In this document: positions 58,896 through 64,000 of the stretch, in pieces
Layout of the letters: every line of letters begins with the position of its first letter
How positions within the stretch are numbered: the stretch's first letter is position 1
Source: Isoetes taiwanensis
Lineage: Eukaryota > Streptophyta > Lycopodiopsida > Isoetales > Isoetaceae
DNA: 64,000 bases
Reading direction: 5' to 3'
Assembly: GCA_021234155.1 (NCBI GenBank)
Contig: JAJEKV010000039.1
Coordinates: 12,464,840-12,528,839, forward strand
Made by a program: the position numbers and the translations under genes
The notes under the pieces: generated by a model
Told to the model about the DNA's origin: nothing
What the model saw: the letters and a program-made list of their open reading frames with translations, nothing else
Database searches by the model: none

Positions 58896-59640
58896 TCCTT
58901 ATCTTTTCATTTCTTTTCGTTGACGCGTGTTTACAAACAAATTTATTGTGCGGGGTTTATGTTTATCGACGCCGTGGATGTCATTTTCGGCGAAAGTATT
59001 AGTAGTGTACTTGTCGGTGTATCACATAGACATCGAATTGTCCTTTTCAAGGTATGGATCGTGACCTTGCGGGGTATAGGCATCTGGTTTTACGGACATG
59101 ATCGGGGTAAAAATTATGAGCACCCGTTATTTTTTAAGTTATTAACCATGGGCGATTTAATGGTATAATTATATTATTATTAATTAATACTTGGGCGATT
59201 TTTTTTAATGATAATTTTATATTTATTTTGATGGGCTATTAAATTTTCATAGTATTTTCCCGGGGGTTGCACCTACTATAAGGGTGATACGCCACGTGCG
59301 TTAATGGGGTCAGCAAAAAACCCTCCGTGTATGCCTTGTCCAACCTTCTAAACGCCCCTTCCCGTATACATATTACTAATTTGGATTCCCCGAGAAAACC
59401 CCTAGCCAAGCCCCTATCCGTATTTATACATACGGTTTAGGGCAAAAAAAAATCCACCCCTTTCACTCACATGGTATATACGTCTTAAACTATGTGACAT
59501 CCCCGGGAGTATTTTATTTTCTTCTATTTTCCTACGACTCCAATAGGCAAATATAATGTATTGATATAACCATTTAAAATAACAAATTGTCGTTTCTCAC
59601 ACCATTTAAATAATGTTAATTGTCATCCACCCTAGTTACT
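58896..59640. other. AT-rich non-coding DNA
   Basis: No gene seen. The 150-codon plus-strand frame from 58716 runs through the hairpin and is not credible. A CACGTG word at 59294 is noted only as a possible G-box. Confidence 0.45.
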
Positions 59641-59649
59641 CAGCAGTGG

Positions 59650-59947
59650 CAGAGGCATGGAATGTTGAGTACTGATTCATGTAGTGATAATGGACATTCT
59701 TTCACGAGGTTAGCTGAAGAAGTTAAGCTTTTAAGGCTTACTATATTGCAGCTTTGAGGACAACATGGATGCAATAAGTGAGTGTGTTCAGCAAATAAAA
59801 GACGAGTTCAATGACATGGCCAGCTTTGAGATGGAACTTGGTATTTTAAAATCTGAGAAAAACGTAGTTGCTTATAAGAATCAAGACACTTTCTTGGATT
59901 TATCTTTAGGAAATCCACCTCCTATCCAGACCAAGTCCGGGGAATAA
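59650..59947 (+). pseudogene. coding fragment with coiled-coil character, unknown
   Basis: A frame reading HSFTRLAEEVKLLRLTILQL-stop is followed, in another frame, by 60 codons from 59765 (MDAISECVQQIKDEFNDMAS onward). Heptad-like spacing of hydrophobic residues suggests a coiled coil. A frameshift or missing splice separates the two. Not recognised. Confidence 0.35.
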
Positions 59948-60595
59948 CAAGCATTTTCGCCATAAAATATCTTGCCGAGTCTGCCCTAGCATTACAATCT
60001 TGCATATAAATATCCCTCATTCAAAGCGTGCTCGGACATGGCTGCTTATGGAGTTCTTTATGCATGTCCCGAACGATTCGGGAATTGCTCGGGGTTCTGG
60101 AGTCTTCTTGATGTGTGTGTCTATTTTAAATATTCCTTCAATCTAACTATATCCCGTGCAAGAGTCAAAGTTTGATGGTGTGTTCGCATGGAAAAGAACC
60201 TGATTTGTCTTTGAAGCTTTGGTTTCGGATGTTGGCGTTATGACATGCAACCTTTCAGATTGTCACGATGAGCAGTGTTCGTGGGCCCGCCAAAGTACAA
60301 AAGCGAAATGTACACGTTATTATCATTTTCGCATGCCATTGATGGGTTTTGTTCACATTCATGTTTTGTGCAGCGCCCGGTGTCGGCGTCAAGGATCTCA
60401 CACAATTTGCTACGCCATAGCTACAACACAAAATGAATGGCAAAGTGTCTGCGTATTGTGCATTGCAAGGGTTTCAGGAAGGTCGGTGGCGTGATTTCTA
60501 AATTAAATCAGAAATCAGTACACTAGCATGCACTGATTTGATGAAATTGAAAGACATATGTATCTTGTGTTAAGCAAAACATAAGATGAATTATC

Positions 60596-60850
60596 GTGGT
60601 CGATAATGACCTTCAACCTGAGATGTTTGATAGTGAGAATGCCAAGGCAAAGTCATTTGCGGGGTACTTGGAATGGAGCACAAAGCGAGGAGAACGCGTG
60701 ACCGAAGTTCATTCAAAAAAAACAATCCAATTAGAATTGAAAGCGCAAATGGCAAAGATGGAGTTTTGCAAGCGTAATGGAGAGAAATACATTGTCCATA
60801 AGGATGTCAAAGTAAGGTTTGCCAATCATCAGAAATACATAGGCGCTTAA
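60596..60850 (+). pseudogene. coding fragment, unknown
   Basis: 84 codons with balanced, charged composition (NAKAKSFAGYLEWSTKRGER near the start, KYIVHKDVKVRFANHQKYIG at the end). There are no introns or partner frames I can fix. It is possibly a captured gene fragment. The 350 bp before it (60219-60494) hold only an uninformative frame. Confidence 0.3.
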
Positions 60851-61167
60851 TAGGTTCGTGATCTCTTGCGAACTTTGCATAATAAAGTTTTATGTTTCAT
60901 TTCAAGAACCTCAGTATGTGAACATCAAAACCGCTTTTGGATGACAATACAAAGTACCCATCATGAATCGGTTTCTCTAGAGTTTAATCATGAGTCTATG
61001 TTATCAAATAAGTAATAGACAAGGTCTTACTAACCGGTTGTTTTTTTGAAGATGTTGCATGCAGAGAGAGCCTGATGTTGCGTAGTTTCTTCTCCTATGA
61101 CTCTGTTTTCTTTATCTATGCAAGCCTGCACATTGCATAATATAAGTCTCAGAGCATCTGCAAGCAA

Positions 61168-61261
61168 TTTGAAATGTGCTACACCTTGATCAGCTAAAGA
61201 ACTTTAAGCTAAACTTTGAAATGTGCTACACCTTGATCAGCTAAAGAACTTTAAGCTAAAC
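61168..61261 (+). repeat. perfect 47-bp tandem duplication
   Basis: TTTGAAATGTGCTACACCTT-GATCAGCTAAAGAACTTTAAGCTAAAC occurs twice without change, so the duplication is recent. Confidence 0.95.
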
Positions 61262-61887
61262 TATTCATAACTTACAGAGCAGAACATCCAGAGCCTACAA
61301 CAATCCGGATTCAAAGCTTGGAGGCTTAACATATTAACATTCAAGAAAAATAGAAGCATTTTGCTTGGGTTTTAGGGAAGCCCACAAAGAGCCTCCAAAA
61401 TGATTCAAACATCATGAACGGTGCTACAACAAGCTCGGTGCTCTTCTGCTACGAAAAAATTGCTTCCAGATTTCTATTTCCTGCAACAAAATCAGCCCAC
61501 ATTCAGGAGACTAAACTCAGGTATCGATTCCTTGCAACAAATTCGGCCCTCTTTAGAAGACCTAACTCAGATGCCACGAAAATACCTGATTCGAACCCTA
61601 AATTGAAATGCCCTAAATCGAATTTTGGATAATGGTGATAACGGGATAGGTTATCACCCATGAATCTAAGTAATTTTGGGCTATTCCTTTTAACTTATAT
61701 GTTCAAAAAATCAAACATGGGCTAATCCCTTTTTACAATGCCCGTAAAGAATCATGACTTGGGCGATTTCCCCTTTTCACATGATAAAAAAGAATTTTAT
61801 ATGGGCGATTGTATCTCTAAAAAATGCGAAATTGATCCTACTAATCTGTCAAATCTTAATTAAAAAATTTAAAATAAAATAGCCCGT

Positions 61888-62270
61888 TTGCGATTAATCG
61901 TCCTTAATTTTTACCCTGGACATGATTATAACGTAAAGGTCAGGAAACCGAGCTTGAGGCCGGTTGAATTGCCCCCTTTAAGTGAACTTTATAAGCCACA
62001 GACTAATGAGAACAATGTAATTGCAATGAAGAAATGCATGGCTGACGAGGTGCAAGCGGGAATGTCTGAAAACGGAGGCGTGAGGATGAGTTTCAAAATC
62101 TTCACACCGTTTGAGGTATTTGCTAACATATTCCAGATGGCTTAGGAAGTTGAAAAGCTCCAAGACATATCGTGCTTTCTCCCCCCCGATTTTGTGGATG
62201 GCTTATTTTTTGGTTCCATTTTGGGATGTTCGATTCCACAAATCATCCGGTCAACTAACAGAGGTCCGCG
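61888..62270 (+). pseudogene. coding fragment with in-frame stop, unknown
   Basis: The frame from 61888 contains PSLRPVELPPLSELYKPQTN and FKIFTPFEVFANIFQMA. It then has a TAG and continues in frame with EVEKLQDISCFLPPDFVDGL and FGSILGCSIPQIIRSTN. Continuation of protein-like sequence past the stop suggests a decayed gene. Family not recognised. The 196-codon frame 62111-62701 overlaps it in another phase and is not preferred. Confidence 0.35.
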
Positions 62271-62812
62271 TAGTTAAGTCCTCCTTTAAGTTCAGATACT
62301 TTCTTCCAAAACAATATTTATACGTTAATTGTCAACTAGAACGAAGGAAACAGAAAAAGAGAGGCTGCACAACTTTTTGGGAGCCGTTTGAGGACCATAA
62401 CCGCACAATCCGCATGCGGTGGATATTCGAGTATGGAGAGGGAGGAAGTCATTTATCTGACCACCATGGAAAGTTTAATGGCCATTATCGAGCTAAGAGT
62501 GCTAATGGAGACAGAGGAGATTGGCTGGCGACTTCCATTATTTTATTGATGGCATTAGGGTTGGTTACAGGCAAGAGGGACATGGAAAGTTTAGTGAGTT
62601 CGCGATCAACAAGAAATTGTCTATCGCCTAGCGCTTTGAATCTCGGTTTTTTATTTGTGTTTTTGTCCGATGTTTTTTTAGGGTTCCGTACAATTATTTA
62701 AAAACGTTACCATCATCTTTTACTTTAACTTCTGTTTTTTATTATTTATCTCTTGCCGGTTGTCTATTTTTGTCGGTGTTCAGTAGTATAAAGCGCCATC
62801 TGCCGAGAAGCC

Positions 62813-63600
62813 ATGGCAAGAACTAAGCAAACCGCAAGGATCCATCCGGTGGTGTAAGGCCGGTGATTACATTAGTCCGCCTTCTTCATCGACTCTCAAG
62901 TCTCGATAGAGATTCTCCTCCTCCGACCATGCCTAATGTAAGACCCGGAAAAGAAACTGCATGAAGGGCGGCCAGCGGGAGAAGCGGCTCAGGAGTAAGT
63001 AGGGAGATGCACTCCGGTTCGGAGACAGAGGATGAAAATGTGAGAGACGCCGGATTAATTATTGGGCAGCCGCCTCTTCTTGCTCTTCCCGCTCCTCCTA
63101 TGGAGGTGCGGGACCTTCAAATCAAAGGAGGAGGCCCAATGCCGAAAGGGAAGGCGACCGGGAATGTGAGGAGGCGGGTAGGGAAGAGTCGGGCCGAGGA
63201 ACGACTGCAAATCTTTGGGGTGAGGAGGCGGGAAGAGTCGGTAGAGCAACAGCTCCAAATCTTTGGGGTGGGTGAGGGTAGTGGCTAGGAAGCGGAAGAC
63301 GAAGCACGGCATTAAAAAGCAGCGAGATTAAAAAGTATCGAAGAGCACCGGGAGATGGTCATTCAGCGTCTCCCATTTGCTGCTCGTGAGAGAGATTTCG
63401 CAAGAGTGTGGTGCGATACATCATACGATTCTGAGAATTCAAGCAAGCGCCTTAAATGCTCTTCAAATGGCGGAAGCGGTTGGTGTCGGTGCGTTTCGAG
63501 GACTCGCATGACTTGCGACAATACATGCCAAGCGGGTGGTATCATGCCCAAGGACATGCGCCTCGTCTTACGCATAAGGGATCCCGAGTACTATGGTCAA
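62813..63600 (+). pseudogene. histone H3 pseudogene
   Basis: The first nine codons at 62813 spell the canonical H3 tail MARTKQTAR, followed in a shifted frame by a KxPSGG piece that fits KSTGGK. After about 450 unrelated bp the histone fold appears in pieces: ALKSSEIKKYRRAP (cf. VALREIRKYQKST) at 63310-63350, EMVIQRLPF at 63352, LLVREISQE at 63380, and in the same frame LRIQASALNALQMAEA and LATIHAKRV with a stop before LATI. In a third frame comes GIMPKDMRLVLRIRD at 63538. That is at least three frameshifts plus a stop. H3 packages DNA in nucleosomes; this copy cannot. The spacer may be an insertion or an intron. A CENH3 origin is possible but the tail is that of canonical H3. Confidence 0.75.
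63181..63285 (+). repeat. tandem repeat in the H3 pseudogene spacer
   Basis: GGAAGAGTCGG...CAAATCTTTGGGGTG occurs twice, about 50 bp apart. It keeps the 63007-63288 frame open, but that frame is not regarded as a gene. Confidence 0.75.
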
Positions 63601-63793
63601 AATTTTATGGCTGAATACAACAAGAAGAAAGACCCCCCAGAAAAAAGGCCGTGAAGTGCCTTTGTGTTTTTTTCATATGTATAATATCTCTTAATGTAAT
63701 GGCTTTATAAGCTTAATCTCTTAGTCCATTTCTTTCTTAAAAGCCTAACCAGCACTTTGTATTTTTTTTTTTTTTTTTAATGTTATACGTGAG

Positions 63794-63860
63794 GATCACA
63801 CGACGCGCAGCAAGCATTGTGCTTTTTTGTTGCACATAGTAGTCTTCGCGTCGTGTGATC
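63794..63860. other. 67-bp hairpin, right member of a pair
   Basis: GATCACACGACGCG at 63794 pairs perfectly with CGCGTCGTGTGATC at 63847-63860. It shares its arms with the hairpin at 58828-58895; the loops are unrelated. Confidence 0.8.
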
Positions 63861-63865
63861 CAACT

Positions 63866-63888
63866 CTAACCCTAACCCTAACCCTAAA
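63866..63888 (-). repeat. short telomere-like tract
   Basis: CTAACCCTAACCCTAACCCTA, three and a half CCCTAA units with one CCCTAAA at the end, on the plus strand five bases after the right hairpin. It is interstitial and too short to be a telomere. Confidence 0.8.
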
Positions 63889-64000
63889 ATGTACGGACAA
63901 ATCTCCCCACAACGGCTGTGTCCCCTTTCATAATCGACAATGGCTACTTGAGTTCAAAAGTGACAGCGCCTTACCGCTCCTAAACATCTTCTTGTTTTCG

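Noticed and set aside
58716-59168. 150-codon plus-strand frame
   Set aside because: It runs straight through the 68-bp hairpin and into AT-rich DNA, with no domain.
62111-62701. 196-codon plus-strand frame
   Set aside because: Composition is mixed and it overlaps, in another phase, a frame with more protein-like sequence. No motif was found, so it is not called.
63866-63888. Chromosome end
   Set aside because: Only three to four repeats, followed by ordinary sequence; interstitial.

Overview
The window looks like repeat-rich, gene-poor nuclear DNA of a land plant. Evidence for this is a dirigent-type secreted protein gene, a MULE (Mutator-like) transposase with a SWIM-type zinc finger, spliceosomal-type intron signals, LINEs, a SINE-like family, MITEs and a very long LTR element. 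No rRNA, tRNA or bacterial-style operon was found. The species cannot be read from the sequence. The LINE and reverse transcriptase types would suit a non-seed plant (bryophyte or lycophyte), but that is an inference.

Layout. 1-5.2 kb: intergenic DNA with small dispersed repeats and a GGATCC-rich patch. 5.2-13.65 kb: a tandem segmental duplication of about 3 kb carrying a dirigent gene. Copy A (6242-6763, minus) is intact. Copy B (11541-12411) is a pseudogene broken by an insertion of about 340 bp with hairpins. Between the copies lie a decayed MULE transposase, a partial third copy of the unit and a 462-bp MITE with 36-bp perfect terminal inverted repeats. 13.65-22.8 kb: intergenic DNA, SINE-like copies with poly(A), and a partial copy (15.6-18.66 kb) of a segment that recurs at 46.56-47.39 and 57.29-58.14 kb.

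22.8-46.5 kb: the most striking part. One minus-strand reverse transcriptase gene is scattered over 23.7 kb. An N-terminal exon of about 500 codons (46506-45009) is followed by an intron holding a 7.6-kb terminal-inverted-repeat transposon (37337-44914). The RT exon then runs from 37245 to about 35742, where a 12.2-kb LTR element (23495-35741) has landed inside RT motif B. The rest of the RT, with its YMDD catalytic box, resumes at 23494 and runs to about 22820. One LTR itself carries a 931-bp DNA transposon, so the nesting is three deep. The N-terminal part matches nothing I know.

47.39-57.29 kb: a 9.9-kb insert in the duplicated segment. It contains two 5'-truncated LINEs of one family (minus strand), long purine-rich direct repeats, and a poly(A) retrocopy flanked by a target-site duplication. 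58.14-64 kb: a block of broken coding fragments, including a clear histone H3 pseudogene. Most of it lies between two related 67-68 bp hairpins, and a short telomere-like tract follows.

Only dirigent copy A looks like a normally functional protein gene. Almost everything else is mobile DNA or its debris.
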